Assembly: GCA_033977485.1 (NCBI GenBank)
Contig: CM066995.1
Span: 45,381,736-45,445,735, forward strand
Reading direction: 5' to 3'
DNA from: Hydrangea macrophylla
Taxonomy: Eukaryota > Streptophyta > Magnoliopsida > Cornales > Hydrangeaceae
Length of the DNA: 64,000 nucleotides
Shown: in pieces, positions 49,013 through 61,679 of the stretch
Position numbering within the stretch: the first letter of the stretch is position 1
Layout: each line of letters starts with the position of its first letter
Translations under genes and position numbers: made by a program
The notes under the pieces: generated by a model
What the model was told of the DNA's origin: nothing
Seen by the model: the letters and a program-made list of their open reading frames with translations, nothing else
Databases searched by the model: none

Positions 49013-51478
49013 TGTAACACCCGTACCCGGGAAACGGGTTAATTATCATTTTTATGTGCATTAATTAATATAATTAGTGTATAAAATGGATTAAGGGGAG
49101 GCTTGGACTCACCCGTGAAAAAGTGTTCAGTAAAGGAACACAGTTGGAAAAAGTCCCCAGTGAGGTGGGACAGGTTTGGAAGTGGGACCCAGTGAAGGGT
49201 CCGAATGAAAATATTTGCATTTTATGTGATTGAATGCATTTATGTGATACATGAATATTTGTTTAAATATTTGCATATTATATGATGATATATGCGTTAA
49301 CTATTGGTATTAGTTTGGATACTCAAATAAGGGTATGACTGAAAAAGACTTATAATTGGTAGGAGCAATAGCAACTTCACAAAATATATGGGACCCACGT
49401 TGGGACCCATACAGGACTTAGACAAACACTCATTAGATAATTGGGTAGTTAATGGAATGTTTGGGGGATTTTATAATGAGAACTTAAGAGTTCCGAGGGT
49501 GTAAACGAAAAATGGGATAAGTGAGGCTTAAGACACCTCATGCTTAATGCATGGGTGTGTGTCAAGTGGAGGAGAATTGTCTCCATTTACAAAAAATTCA
49601 GGAAATTAAAACAAAGAAAAGAGGGAGAGCTCGGGAGAAGACAGAGACGAGACGCCGACGCCGTTTTCTTGCCGTTCCGTCGCCGTCGTTCGCCGGATTT
49701 ACGATCCGAGACCACTTTTGGACTCGTGGAGGTAAGGGGATTACATGCACGTAACTTATTTTCTGTTTCGGCAACGTTTTTCCGGTAACCATTCTTGATA
49801 AATGATATTTGTTGAACCAAAACCATGTAGGATTTACTTTGGGTAAGAATTGAGCAAGATTAGTGAAGGAATTCTTCATTTCTAGCTTGAATTTGGGTAG
49901 ATTTTGCTAAGGTGAGTTTTCTACACTAAAGAATGGTTATGTTTGACTATGTTCAATACATCAATGGTGTAGAGATGATAATTGATGCTTAGGAACCAAG
50001 AGAATGATCTTATTGTGATGATTACTCATGTTTAGAAATCATGTAGTTACTAAATTGTGAATTTCATGCTAATTTTATGAAGGTTATATGTGCCTACATG
50101 TGTATGTGCTTATGTGGTTATGTGGTATTCAATGAGCCCGGGACAATGATTCATTAGTTGGGAGTAATAAGGGTGGTGAAGAGGAAGAATCCGAGAAAGA
50201 CGGAGGTCCAAGGAATAGAAGTGGCCACGGGACCAAGGGAGGTCCCGGGTCTGAATGAATCATTGAACCGGTGACTCGGCGATTACAAATATGATTTATA
50301 TGTTTATTGTTGCATTGCACATGTTAAACATTCATCCATGTTTAGATTACTCACTAAGCGTAATGCTTAAGAAAATAGTTTTCTATTTCTGTTGTGGTAA
50401 ATAACAACCACCGCAGGTACGGAGCAATATCCGGAGAGGAAATAGAGTGCTCGGGAGTGGGGGAGAGAATTGGGTCTTGTAAATATGTTTATAACTTGTA
50501 ATATAATGTAACTAGTGGATTAGTATCCTTAACTTATGGCTTGGAGACCTAACTCATGTGTTTAATGTCAACATGAAAGAACTCATGTAAATTTTCCATG
50601 TTAATGTTCATATTGGGTACGTTGTATGTTTGGATCATTCCGACGAGTTCAGATACATGGGTTGTAGACTTTAGTCAGGTTTCTTTTTGTAACCAAATGT
50701 TTTGAATGGTTTATAACCATGTTCCGGAGAAGTTATGTAAATGGTGGTTATTAAAGTTAACTTGGTTTTGATTACTTACTTAACTCATTTGAAGTTGTAT
50801 ACATTTGTTTTGAAAGAGAGATAAAACCTTGTATAGATTATTAATATGTTTCTCAAAGGTTTGCAAAGTTTGGAGAAGTATTGAATTGGCTTGAATCCAT
50901 TCCTAACAAGTTCATGTAAAAGAGTTGTCATGGGTTGATTTGATCCAATTCTAGTTGTGGAGATGTGGTACATGCTTGGTTGATGTTTGAAAATGTGTGG
51001 GAATGTTTAATTATGTTTGTGGACATGTTGTGTAAGTTTTGGAGGTGTTCTCAAGTGATTTAGACATGTTTTGGTGGGGTTTAAACTTGCAAAACAGGTT
51101 GGGGGAGTTGCTGCAGAATTTTCTGCAAAAGAGCTCTCTGTCCGGTCGACCGAATATTTTAAAGGTCTTTGTCCGGTCAACCGGACTGGTGTGTTTTCCA
51201 AATAACCATGCTTTGTCATCATAACTTGAGCTAGGAAGCTCGGATTCGCGAGCCATTTTCACCGTTGGTTTTTAAATGAAAAGTACTGTATTTTGACATT
51301 GGGTTTGACTAAAATTTCAAAATGACCATTTTATCCCTGGGGTTAGTTACATACAAATGAGCTTATAAAGAGTTTAAAATAGAGTTTAAGACTTGTTTAT
51401 GTTATATGTTTTGGGGACGTACCTTGGTGGCATTGTTACACGTGTCCTAATCCGCACGAGGCGGGTTGGGGTGTGACA
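49013..51478 (+). repeat. 5' LTR of the young chromovirus
   Basis: TGTAACACCC...GGTGTGACA. TATAAAG at 51364-51370. CG palindrome motifs TCCGGTCGACCGA (51141-51153) and GTCCGGTCAACCGGAC (51171-51186) lie about 180-220 bp upstream of it. Confidence 0.95.
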
Positions 51479-51483
51479 ATTTT

Positions 51484-51495
51484 TGGTATCAGAGC
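51484..51495 (+). other. Primer binding site, tRNA-iMet type
   Basis: TGGTATCAGAGC five bases after the 5' LTR end. Confidence 0.95.
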
Positions 51496-51784
51496 ATTAG
51501 GTTAGAGCCTTTGGGGACGAGAGACGTATACGACGCGTAGTGTACACATAACGACACGTAGTTCCACGAACATGCATACACGTTTATTTAGCATGCTTAA
51601 AAAGTTGTTTAGCATGCATAGCATGTTATTTATAGTAGCATGCATGGGAATGATCTGGTGGATGCTAGGCATCATTGTCTAGTAATGGATCCGGAAAAGA
51701 GATAAATATCTCCGGTAAGAGTGGACCAAGTGGAATGAGTTGTTGAAATAGTAGTAAGGGCAGTGGAAATCAGAGCATCCTCGG

Positions 51785-52261
51785 TTGAGAAAGAACATAA
51801 AAGAAAAAAAAAACCCAAATCCTGAGGTAAGAATGGAAAACCCGATCGCAGAGAAGTTTCCAATAGAGTTCTGGCAACATCAAGAAGGTAAGAAATCGGG
51901 AGAAAATGTATGTGAAAGTTCAGGTAAATGTAAAAGAGCAAATGTAGAAAGTTCATCTACAAGTAGTACGCCGAGGGAGAGAAAGTCCCGTCGTTCAAAT
52001 GTGTAATAGGCAGTATTGGGGTGAATGTCGCTACATTATATCCTGTTATGTTGTAGATGGGTCGGGCATATTGCAAGGAATAATCCGAGCGCGAGTACAA
52101 AGTTTAAGGGTAGGTGTAATAAATGTGGTCGATCAGATCACCGGGCATACACCTATTCTAATAGACGACAAGAAGGTCCAAGTTCTTCGATACCTAAGGC
52201 TACTCCAGGATCTGTTCGACCATTAAAAGGAAAAGAACAACAAGAGGATAGAAACTCCTAA
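51785..52261 (+). pseudogene. Chromovirus gag C-terminal remnant with zinc knuckle
   Basis: A basic stretch ending ERKSRRSNV is followed, across frame changes, by GHIARNNPSAS and GRCNKCGRSDHRAYTY, a damaged CCHC knuckle in which the last Cys is Tyr. This matches the usual gag tail of Tekay/Del elements in order. The gag core upstream is absent: only about 300 bp separate it from the primer site. Confidence 0.6.
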
Positions 52262-54780
52262 CTTATGTTTGAGTTGCCACGTACTTCCAGTAACAGGTAA
52301 AATTATTACTTATTGTCTTATGAGTAATTCTATTTTCACAAGGGGTACCGATTTATTATATCATAGTAGTTCTTGAGTAATCAAGGATAATATTGGGGAA
52401 TCTCTAGACCTAAGATTTGGCTTCAGTCTGCAAGGGATAAGTGAGGTAAGTACTGGAATGGTGCTTGTGCAGTATTGGTTACAAGGGCAGCGTTACTGGG
52501 TGGAGTCTTGAGTTGAGTATTATGTATGGTATGCGTACGGACTTCTTTCTATATATGATGTATTATCAGGTGTTGTATTGAAGAAGATTCTTTCTGTATA
52601 AATTTAGGTGCATTATTTCAAAGGCTCTTCTATTATTGATGGAATTCTGGAATTCTTACAGTGTTGGTACATGATATCTATGATTATGGTATTCTGGAAT
52701 TCTTATAGTATCAATATTATGGTTATTTGGTTGTATTCGGGCATTCTATTTCTATATTCTGGGAACATCTATCACATTACGGATATTTCTTTTCTATTGT
52801 GTATAAGGTGATGTACTGATTATCATCAATGGAGAGTGTTATTCTTCGGTTCGAAGACATGCTATAGTTTGTATGAACCATCTGGAAGAATTGGAGAGTA
52901 TCAGAAATCTGTAAACAGAGGAAAGGAAATGTGCAGTGTTATGGGAGATATATGTATATTCTTGGATTGGAGTGGTAATCCGGACATCTACGAATTTACG
53001 GTTTAATGGAAAGATATTCAGAGGTTACATGGGTGCGTATATATAGAGTGTTAAGGAATCTCTCAACTCGATATGTAACGCTTCTATTTGGGTATTCTTA
53101 TTATCCTTCTCCAGAGTCTTTCTTCTTTCTCCAGAGTTTTTTTCTTCGAGAGGAGACATGAATGAGTATGGGTTCGGTAAGAGATTTCCATGCCGTGCAT
53201 GATCATAATACATATGAAGCATAGCCGCAGTTCACGTATGATGGAATCAGTTGTAGCCACAGAACCATGTTCAAGGAGATAAGTATGGTTGTAATCGAAG
53301 TAAGATTTTGTATCATAATTTAGTGTACTAAATCGTGGAGTCGACGAATCGTTTTTAGTTAGATTAGATAGCGTTGCGTAATAGGCTTAACTTTTACCTT
53401 GGAAGATCTTACATGTGTACTAGTGGTGGAGTTTAATTCTATCAGTTCCAAATTTTAAAAGAAAGTGTTATAGCTTTGATTTGTAAATGGGTGGGATGTT
53501 TTAAAAAAAAAAAAACAAAAGTGTTTAAATGGTTTTAAAAAGGGTTGAGAACTATCTCCAACTGAGTTAGAATGACCTGAAAATGTTTGGAGTTTACCCA
53601 ATTTGAGAAGGGAATCTTGAAATCATTTTATTAAACAAAAGGGAAGGCATGATCCAAAATTCCTCTAACCTGGTGACAATTCTGCAAATATATATATATA
53701 TATATATAATTTCAAGTTTTAATTTGGCCATGGCATGGTTTAGGAAGTTCGTTTCCATCCATCGTTTTCACTGATAGGTTTCTAATTTGAAAAGCTATGT
53801 TTTGACATACAATTTAAGTCAAATGTAACATAATTATTTACCTTGAAATTAGTTAACGAGGAAATTTTTTTATTTTTTTTTAAAGGAGAATGTTAATATC
53901 TCATATGTGGTTTAACGGTATCGAGGAAATTGAAATGTTGCATTGGTAATAATGGAATCATCATCAAAGGTTTTAATTGAATAGCATCAGTGAAGTTAGG
54001 AGAATTGGAAATCCGTTGGTAAGAAGTATTTAGTGAGGGAATACGTGCAATCAACCATGTCACTAGGGGAGCACTGCTATGAGTATATATCATACATTTG
54101 CGAATAAATAAACTGTGGTGGGTAACTGTTTTGTGAATAGATAATGGGTTTGATGGGTGACAATTGGCAGCAATATTTTTCTCCTAGAAATGAATTGAAA
54201 TCTATTAGTTGAAAAGAAGGGACCAGCAGAAAGATAGAGCTTAACATCTGATAGGGTGAGTATGAACTTCTTGAGATATGTATAAGGGTAAGTTCAGACT
54301 ATATTCAGGTATGTATGGGGTCACAACTAACAATGTATTGGGATGAGTATCGTGTTCTCGAAAGTACTACGTGGGAGAACGGAGTTTCTATGGGTATTGA
54401 TAAGAAGTAAAATGATGACTCCACTAGTATTATGGGCACCGAAGAATTTATTCGCTACAATGGGGTTCATTATGGAAAAAAAAATGGGTATATACTGAAG
54501 TGATATTTATTTATACTTGCAGGAGATTGGAATTCTATGAAGAGAATTATCGTACACATAATCTAATATTTCTGGCATATCTTAGTGCTTGGAGTTTGAC
54601 AATGTTCTTCTTATGAACAAGAAACAGGTATGGTATGCAGAATTTGGAAAATTTATTTACAGAATTGAATACATGATGAAGAAAATAGTGGAAGCTCATA
54701 GTAGAGTACTGTTTGGGAATTTGATAACGTGAAATTAATAGTTATGATAAATCAAGATCAATGGAGTTTGGTATATGTGT
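52262..54780 (+). other. Scrambled pol region
   Basis: No recognisable protease, RT, RNase H or integrase core motif in any frame. Either highly decayed or replaced by unrelated sequence. A TA microsatellite is at 53690-53708. Confidence 0.6.
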
Positions 54781-54784
54781 TTCA

Positions 54785-55063
54785 TGCTTTGATGCTTTGA
54801 TATTGTATATCGGATTCAAGCCATGTTATTGTTATAGAATCATTGTTAATTCGGGAAGATCTAACGTGTGTGAACATCCGGTACGAATCCTTGATATGAA
54901 GGATCAAATTATTGCAAACCAAGGTAATACTTCTTGTGATGGTGCAATGGCGAAGCCATTCAATTGAAGAAGCTACTTGGGAACGAGAGGATGAAATTCG
55001 AGTCAAGTACTCGTACTTATTTGATTTTCGAGGTAAGAGTAAGTTTGGGGACCAAACTTCTTA
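54785..55063 (+). pseudogene. Chromovirus pol C-terminal remnant (chromodomain-like)
   Basis: Reads PVRILDMKDQIIANQG, then after a frameshift EEATWEREDEIRVKYSYLFD. In Tekay/Del integrases the tail contains P-V-RILDRK...EEATWERED, a truncated chromodomain region thought to help target integration to heterochromatin. Stops and a frameshift exclude function. It ends just before the polypurine tract as expected. Confidence 0.75.
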
Positions 55064-55078
55064 TTAGGGAGGGAGAAA
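55064..55078 (+). other. Polypurine tract
   Basis: TTAGGGAGGGAGAAA immediately before the 3' LTR. Confidence 0.85.
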
Positions 55079-57546
55079 TGTAACACCCGTACCTGGGAAA
55101 CGGGTTAATTATCATTTTTATGTGCATTAATTAATATAATTAATGTATAAAATGGATTAAGGGGAGGCTTGGACTCACCCGTGAAAAAGTGTTCAGTAAA
55201 GGAACACAGTTGGAAAAAGTCCCCAGTGAGGTGGGACAGGTTTGGAAGTGGGACCCAGTGAAGGGTCCGAATGAAAATATTTGCATTTTATGTGATTAAA
55301 TGCATTTATGTGATTACATGAATATTTGTTTAAATATTTGCATATTATATGATGATATATGCGTTAACTATTGGTATTAGTTTGGATACTCAAATAAGGG
55401 TATAACTGAAAAAGACTTATAATTGGTAGGTGCAATAGCAACTTCACAAAATATATGGGACCCACGTTGGGACCCATACGGGACTTAGACAAACACTCAT
55501 TAGATAATTGGGTAGTTAATGGAATGTTTGGGGGATTTTATAATGAGAACTTAAGAGTTCCGAGGGTGTAAACGAAAAATGGGATAAGTGAGGCTTAAGA
55601 CACCTCATGCTTAATGCATGGGTGTGTGTCAAGTGGAGGAGAATTGTCTCCATTTACAAAAAATTCAGGAAATTAAAACAAAGAAAAGAGGGAGAGCTCG
55701 GGAGAAGACGGAGACGAGACGCCGACACCGTTTTCTTGCCGTTCCGTCGCCGTCGTTCGCCGGATTTACGATCCGAGACCACTTTTGGACTCGTGGAGGT
55801 AAGGGGATTACATGCACGTAACTTATTTTCTGTTTCAGCAACGTTTTTCCGGTAACCATTCTTGATAAATGATATTTGTTGAACCAAAACCATGTAGGAT
55901 TTACTTTGGGTAAGAATTGAGCAAGATTAGTGAAGGAATTCTTCATTTCTAGCTTGAATTTGGGTAGATTTTGCTAAGGTGAGTTTTCTACACTAAAGAA
56001 TGGTTGTGTTTGACTATGTTCAATACATCAATGGTGTAGAGATGATAATTGATGCTTAGGAACCAAGAAAATGATCTTATTGTGATGATTACTCATGTTT
56101 AGAAATCATGTAGTTACTAAATTGTGAATTTCATGCTAATTTTATGAAGGTTATATGTGCCTACATGTGTATGTGCTTATGTGGTTATGTGGTATTCAAT
56201 GAGCTCGGGACAATGATTCATTAGTTGGGAGTAATAAGGGTGGTGAAGAGGAAGAATCCGAGAAAGACGGAGGTCCAAGGAATAGAAGTGGCCACGGGAC
56301 CAAGGGAGGTTCCGGGTCTGAATGAATCATTGAACCGGTGACTCGGCGATTACAAATATGATTTATATGTTTATTGTTGCATTGCACATGTTAAACATTC
56401 AGCCATGTTTAGATTACTCACTAAGCGTAATGCTTAAGAAAACCGTTTTCTGTTTCTGTTGTGGTAAATAACAACCACCGCAGGTACGGAGCGATATCCG
56501 GAGAGGAAATAGCGTGCTCGGGAGTGGGGGAGAGAATTGGGTCTTGTAAATATGTTTATAACTTGTAATATAATGTAACTAGTGGATTAGTATCCTTAAC
56601 TTATGGCTTGGAGACCTAACTCATGTGTTTAATGTCAACATAAAAGAACTCATGTAAATTTTCCATGTTAATGTTCATATTGGGTACGTTGTATGTTTGG
56701 ATCATTCCGACGAGTTCGGATACATGGGTTGTAGACTTTAGTCAGGTTTCTTTTTGTAACTAAATGTTTTGAATGGTTTATAACCATGTTCCGGAGAAGT
56801 TATGTAAATGGTGGTTCTTAAAGTTAACTTGGTTTTGATTACTTACTTAACTCATTTGAAGTTGTATACATTTGTTTTGAAAGAGAGATAAAACCTTGTA
56901 TAGATTATTAATATGTTTCTCAAAGGTTTGCAAAGTTTGGAGAAGTATTGAATTGGCTTGAATCCATTCCTAACAAGTTCATGTAAAAGAGTTGTCATGG
57001 GTTAATTTGATCCAATTCTAGTTGTGGAGATGTGGTACATGCTTGGTTGATGTTTGAAAATGTGTGGGAATGTTTAATTATGTTTGTGGACATGTTGTGT
57101 AAGTTTTGGAGGTGTTCTCAAGTGATTTAGACATGTTTTGGTGGGGTTTAAACTTGCAAAACAGGTTGGGGGAGTTGCTGCAGAATTTTCTGCAAAAGAG
57201 CTCTCTGTCCGGTCGACCGGATATTTTAAAGGTCTCTGTCCGGTCAACCGGACTGGTGTGTTTTCTAAATAACCATGCTTTGTCATCATAACTTGAGCTA
57301 GGAAGCTCGGATTGGCGAACCGTTTTCACCGTTGGTTTTTAAATGAAAAGTACTGTATTTTGACATTGGGTTTGACTAAAATTTCAAAATGACCATTTTA
57401 TCCCTGGGGTTAGTTACATACAAATGAGCTTATAAAGAGTTTAAAATAGAGTTTAAGACTTGTTTTATGTTATATGTTTTGGGGACGTACCTTGGTGGCA
57501 TTGTTACACGTGTCCTAATCCGCACGAGGTGGGTTGGGGTGTGACA
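55079..57546 (+). repeat. 3' LTR of the young chromovirus
   Basis: Nearly identical to 49013-51478. Here TCCGGTCGACCGGA (57208-57221) is a perfect 14-bp palindrome, whereas the 5' copy has one base changed (CCGGA to CCGAA). Confidence 0.95.
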
Positions 57547-57551
57547 TAAAC

Positions 57552-58033
57552 CGTACTTTATAGTACTTAACAATAATAGCGATTAGATATACTTTAATAT
57601 ACATTGTGTGTGTTGTTTATTATGTTTATTCACCTTTCAGTAGTTGATGACTTTTTATGTACTGGACATTTGATTGTCCAGACATCTCAGGTTCCGATTT
57701 CACAGGGCAGTATGACCATGTCAGCTAAAGAGAAGACGTCCCGTGGAGGCGCTCTTTATTTTAATGTTGAAGCTATAATAAAAGAATTATGATGTTTGTA
57801 ATTTGAATAAGGTGACTTGTGCCTTAAAAGATATTAATGATGATGTAATAACTTTAAGTTGGATTTCATATGATTATTATTATTATTATCTTCCATGTTA
57901 TTTTTTATACTCTGTTCACTATTTCATGTTAAGCTAAGTACAGTACAATCGATCTCTCACCTGTCATGACCTATGGGTCCAAAAAAAGGAAATGAAATTT
58001 TTTTCCCTTATTTTACTATGTCGGGATGTGACA
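57552..58033 (+). mobile_element. Old chromovirus-like LTR, right segment
   Basis: Ends TCGGGATGTGACA at 58033 followed by a tRNA-Met-type primer site TGGTATCTGAGC at 58041-58052 with one mismatch. Together with 48104-49012 it forms the split LTR. Confidence 0.7.
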
Positions 58034-58700
58034 AGAATTTTGGTATCTGAGCCCTAGCTTTATAATTAGGCCTAAGCCTAGACACAGATTTTAATAGCGA
58101 AAGGATATGCGTAGTCCGAGTGTCCTCAGTACTTACGACATCCAGATATATTAAGATTAGTTATAATGTTAGATAGTTTGTTTTTGTTAAGACATCGTAG
58201 ACCCTTACCTTGTAACCGATGCTTTTATGGCAGACATGTGATTTTTCTGAGTGGGATATTACTTAGCGATGATATAGTTTCATGCCACGGTTAGCGTAAA
58301 GAAAAATGCATTCCCCTCTTCCATATATTCCCTGTCCCCTCTTGCTTATTTGTTTTGTATCAAAGAAAGTGACCTTGCGTAACTGTCATTTAAGCATTAA
58401 ATGACAAAGAGTTGTTATATGCACTCTTTCAATTTCTCTGTACATCTACATTAATGTATTGAAAAGAAGAAGTACATGCTGCATTTACAATTGTACGTAT
58501 GAATATTGGGAGAATTTCTATAGTGTAATTAGTAACTCAGTAACTCACTTTGACAAAACTTTCGTGGAGTGTGTAATTATAAGGATAATTAAATTTCAAT
58601 TGACGTTATGTGGAAAATTTAGAAGTGAGTCTATTATTTTGAAAAAAAAAATCAGCGAAATTAAAAAAAATTAAAATGTCATTAACAAAATTAAAAAATA
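58034..58700 (+). other. Leader remnant of the old chromovirus
   Basis: Begins with the primer site; no gag frame recognised. The sequence becomes AT-rich and unrecognisable toward 58700. Confidence 0.5.
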
Positions 58701-58952
58701 CTCCCTTCGTCCCTTTTTTTGAGTCCTATATTCCATTTTGGGATGTCCCAAAATTAGTGTCCACTTTTCTAAATTGGCATTCAATTCTCACTTATTTTCC
58801 AAAACTACCCTTCCTTGAAATCTACACCAAGACAAAACTACAAAAGTTATTGTAATGATTAGGGGCAATAGTGGAAAGTTGGTGTAGATTCTTTTTGTCC
58901 CTTTAATAAGTTGAGTTCCCAAAGGTGGACTCAAAAAAAGGGACAGAGGGAG
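58701..58952. mobile_element. Stowaway MITE
   Basis: 252 bp, ends CTCCCTTCGTCCC and GGGACAGAGGGAG, TA on both sides (58699-58700, 58953-58954). Confidence 0.9.
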
Positions 58953-59014
58953 TAATTATTTTTGAAGAGTTAATTTTTGTTTAATTCACTTTATATTTGC
59001 ATGTTATAAACTTG

Positions 59015-59194
59015 CAGGAATTCTCAAGAAAGGGCATCCTCTCTTTATTAAAGAGAGGACCTCTGTTTTGGCCGTCAGATCGTGTTTAAAAACTGTAAAA
59101 TGACAGAACTGCCTTTAATGAAAACACGATCCGACGGCCAAAATAGAAGCCCTCTCTTTATTAAAGAGAGGGCGCCCTCTCCATAGCCTGACTG
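59015..59194. mobile_element. Mutator-type MITE with 10-bp TSD
   Basis: 180 bp, TSD TATAAACTTG at 59005-59014 and 59195-59204. Imperfect TIRs start CAGGAATTCTC and CAGTCAGGCTA and run into CCTCTCTTTATTAAAGAGAGG. A 9-10 bp duplication is characteristic of Mutator-like elements. Related to 26561-26705. Confidence 0.8.
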
Positions 59195-59204
59195 TATAAA
59201 CTTG

Positions 59205-60090
59205 TACAAATACTTTGTGAAAGATACTCTTAAGGTTGTCATGAATTGCTCCCAATTTTGTGCAATATTGATTCCACAGTTATAAAGAGTTGTTCCCAAC
59301 TTTGTGAAAGCTGCTAAAAAAAATTGCTCACAACTTTGAGTAAACATTCATGATTTTTAATTTTAATTTTACACAAAAAGTTAATTTTTTCTAATTTTGT
59401 AAAACTAGTATACAAAGTTTTAAATTTTAAACAAAAGTCTTACTGAAATATAATTATCCCGTATTTGTATGTGCATATTTATTGACTAAATTATTGTGTA
59501 TAAAAAATATACAATATATAAGAATAATTAGATTTCAGTCAACTTTTTTATACAAAATTAAAAAATCAATCTACTACTTTTTTAAAAATTAAAAAAAATA
59601 TCAATATTAATTAAAAAAATTAAAAAATCATCAAAAAATTCAAAACCATCAACTTTTTAATAGTTATTTTTTATTTTAATTGACTTTTTTATTTTAATTT
59701 TTTTTTCAACATTTTAAAATTACACCAAAATATTTGAAGACTTGCTCTCAATGTTGTGAAGAGTTGCACCTAACATTTAAACGGATTGCTCTCTGCATTT
59801 GGAAGAGTAACTCTCAACATTTCGAAGAGCTGGTTCAAAACGTCAGTAAAATTTGATGACCTTTTATTTATTTATTATTATTTTTTTGTTTTACGAAGAG
59901 AGTTAATTATTTTTTTCAATTATAAAAAAAGTAGGAGATTGACTTTTAATTTTGACACACAAAAATGACGGAATGTAATTATCCCTAATATAATATATAC
60001 ATACAGAGAAAATGAAGAGGCCACCGATATAGCGTACGAGTGCTGAAGTCCATAATATCAGTCTCGTCCTTGGGAAGCTAAATAAGTGAA

Positions 60091-60127
<37 letters not shown>

Positions 60128-61065
60128 GATTTATTAGCAATTTTAGGAGTCGATATTTACTTGTGTTGACAACTTGACAGGTTCGCATGATCAAATATAT
60201 CTCTCAACAACCTTTTAATTAATTCGTCGAAATTTCACTTTGTGTACTGAAGTTGATCGGACTGTTATCGGGTCATCGTAATCTCTCCTCTTAATTTACA
60301 TATCAGTAAGTGTTTATTATTATTATTATTATTATATTTTTTGGGCACTTGTTAAATTATTTATGTATTTTGTCTTACCCTCTGTTTGGTTGCTTAGAAA
60401 ATCCTGGAAGATAACCCTCTTGTTTGGTTGCTTACATAATCCTGGTAATTTAATAACAAAGGAATTTGAAATTCGGATTGTGTTTTTTTTTTTTTTTTTT
60501 TTTTTTTTCTAACAGGAGCCGAATCAATACTTATTTAACTGAATCATGGGTTTAATGTTTGCTCCCTATTTGATATCTCAATAATTTTAATTTTCTATTG
60601 TGATAATTAGTGATGTTGATGTTGGCAAATTATAGATTTGATAATTATTTAGTGCTTGTAGCGTGATTGACTGATTGGAATGGCGAATTTTTTTATTGTA
60701 TGGGTATTTTACTTGAATAAAGCTGGAAAATTCCTAATTGGGAAGTTGTGCCCTGTGACTGTAGTGTGGAAGTAGAAAAAGGTGAGTCGTATTGCGGAAA
60801 TATATGTGTGTGTGTGTGTGTGTTTTATCATTCTAGTTTATGTGCTTACGTGATTTTGGGTGTCCGTGGTTAACCCATCAATCTCTCACCTTCTTTTGCT
60901 AAAGGTTTATTTTTCGAGGTCCTGTCTTTGATTCAGTTCGTATAAACTAGTGCCTATAGTTTTCCTTTTCTTGCTGCTCATCTGGGGAATTTTTTGTTTT
61001 AGCGAGAATGATTTTGCAATGCATGTATGATTGTCTCAGTTTAATATTTCCTTGCATTCGCTCAA
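59205..61065. other. AT-rich spacer, no gene recognised
   Basis: Contains diverged repeats of 'TTGCTC..CAACTTTGTGAA' (59245-59345 and 59735-59825), a CT microsatellite (60091-60124), an ATT run (60317-60334), a 27-base poly-T (60482-60508) and a GT run (60808-60822). The stretch around 60000-60300 has leader-like composition but no coding exon follows. Confidence 0.55.
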
Positions 61066-61364
61066 GGCCTGTTTGGTTGCCCCTTCAAATTGAATGGTTC
61101 CATTCAAATTTTGTATAGAAGGTAAAGGCAAAATTCATCAACATGAATGAATCCATTTACAAATATGGGAGATTTCACCATATTTCTTCTTATGAGGCAA
61201 TTTGTTCATTTTTCTAGAATGCCAAAATTCATGATTGCAAGCCTCATTTTTGAGACGAGCATCCGTTTTCTAAATGAAACCATGCATGCTCTTCATCTTT
61301 TTATATAAAATTGTGTACGGAAACATGAATGGAATTATTTCATTCAAGGACAACCAAACAGGCC
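61066..61364. mobile_element. PIF/Harbinger-type MITE
   Basis: 299 bp, TIRs GGCCTGTTTGGTTG and CAACCAAACAGGCC, flanked by CAA (61063-61065 and 61365-61367). 3-bp duplication and TIR style suggest PIF/Harbinger, though TWA is the usual target. Confidence 0.75.
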
Positions 61365-61679
61365 CAAAGTATGAAATCATGTCCGCAGATATTCAAGAGA
61401 GTTCAAGGCGAATTTAAAAATGCATTGCATCTTTGTATACTGAATTAGATGGCAATGGCATCTTACAACTCAACTGATAATCGTTCTGATATGAGCTTTG
61501 ATAGAAATTGTCTATATACACAGTTGTCATATCGTGAATCATATGCGTTGGTTTACTAGAATTGTAATAATTTTAGAAAATAAAATATGACAAATATTGT
61601 ATACTGTATACGTATAAAAACACATGTATGGTGCTTAAAATAAAGAAAGTAACAATTTAACACAAGTTTCATGCAATAT

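Larger units (their letters stand above)
49013..57546 (+). mobile_element. Young chromovirus (Tekay/Del-like), LTRs intact, coding region collapsed
   Basis: 8534 bp with 5-bp duplication TAAAC (49008-49012 and 57547-57551). LTRs of 2466 and 2468 bp differ at about 31 substitutions and 2 indels by hand count (about 98.7 percent identity). The tRNA-iMet primer site and polypurine tract are intact. The 3.6-kb internal region is too short for gag-pol and keeps only a gag zinc-knuckle remnant and a C-terminal pol remnant. Inserted in the LTR of an older relative. Lineage inferred from TGTAACACCC ends, primer type and the chromodomain-like tail. Confidence 0.9.

Noticed and set aside
49540..49788. 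82-codon frame repeated with few changes at 55607-55855
   Set aside because: Both lie inside the two LTRs of one element, so conservation follows from LTR identity.
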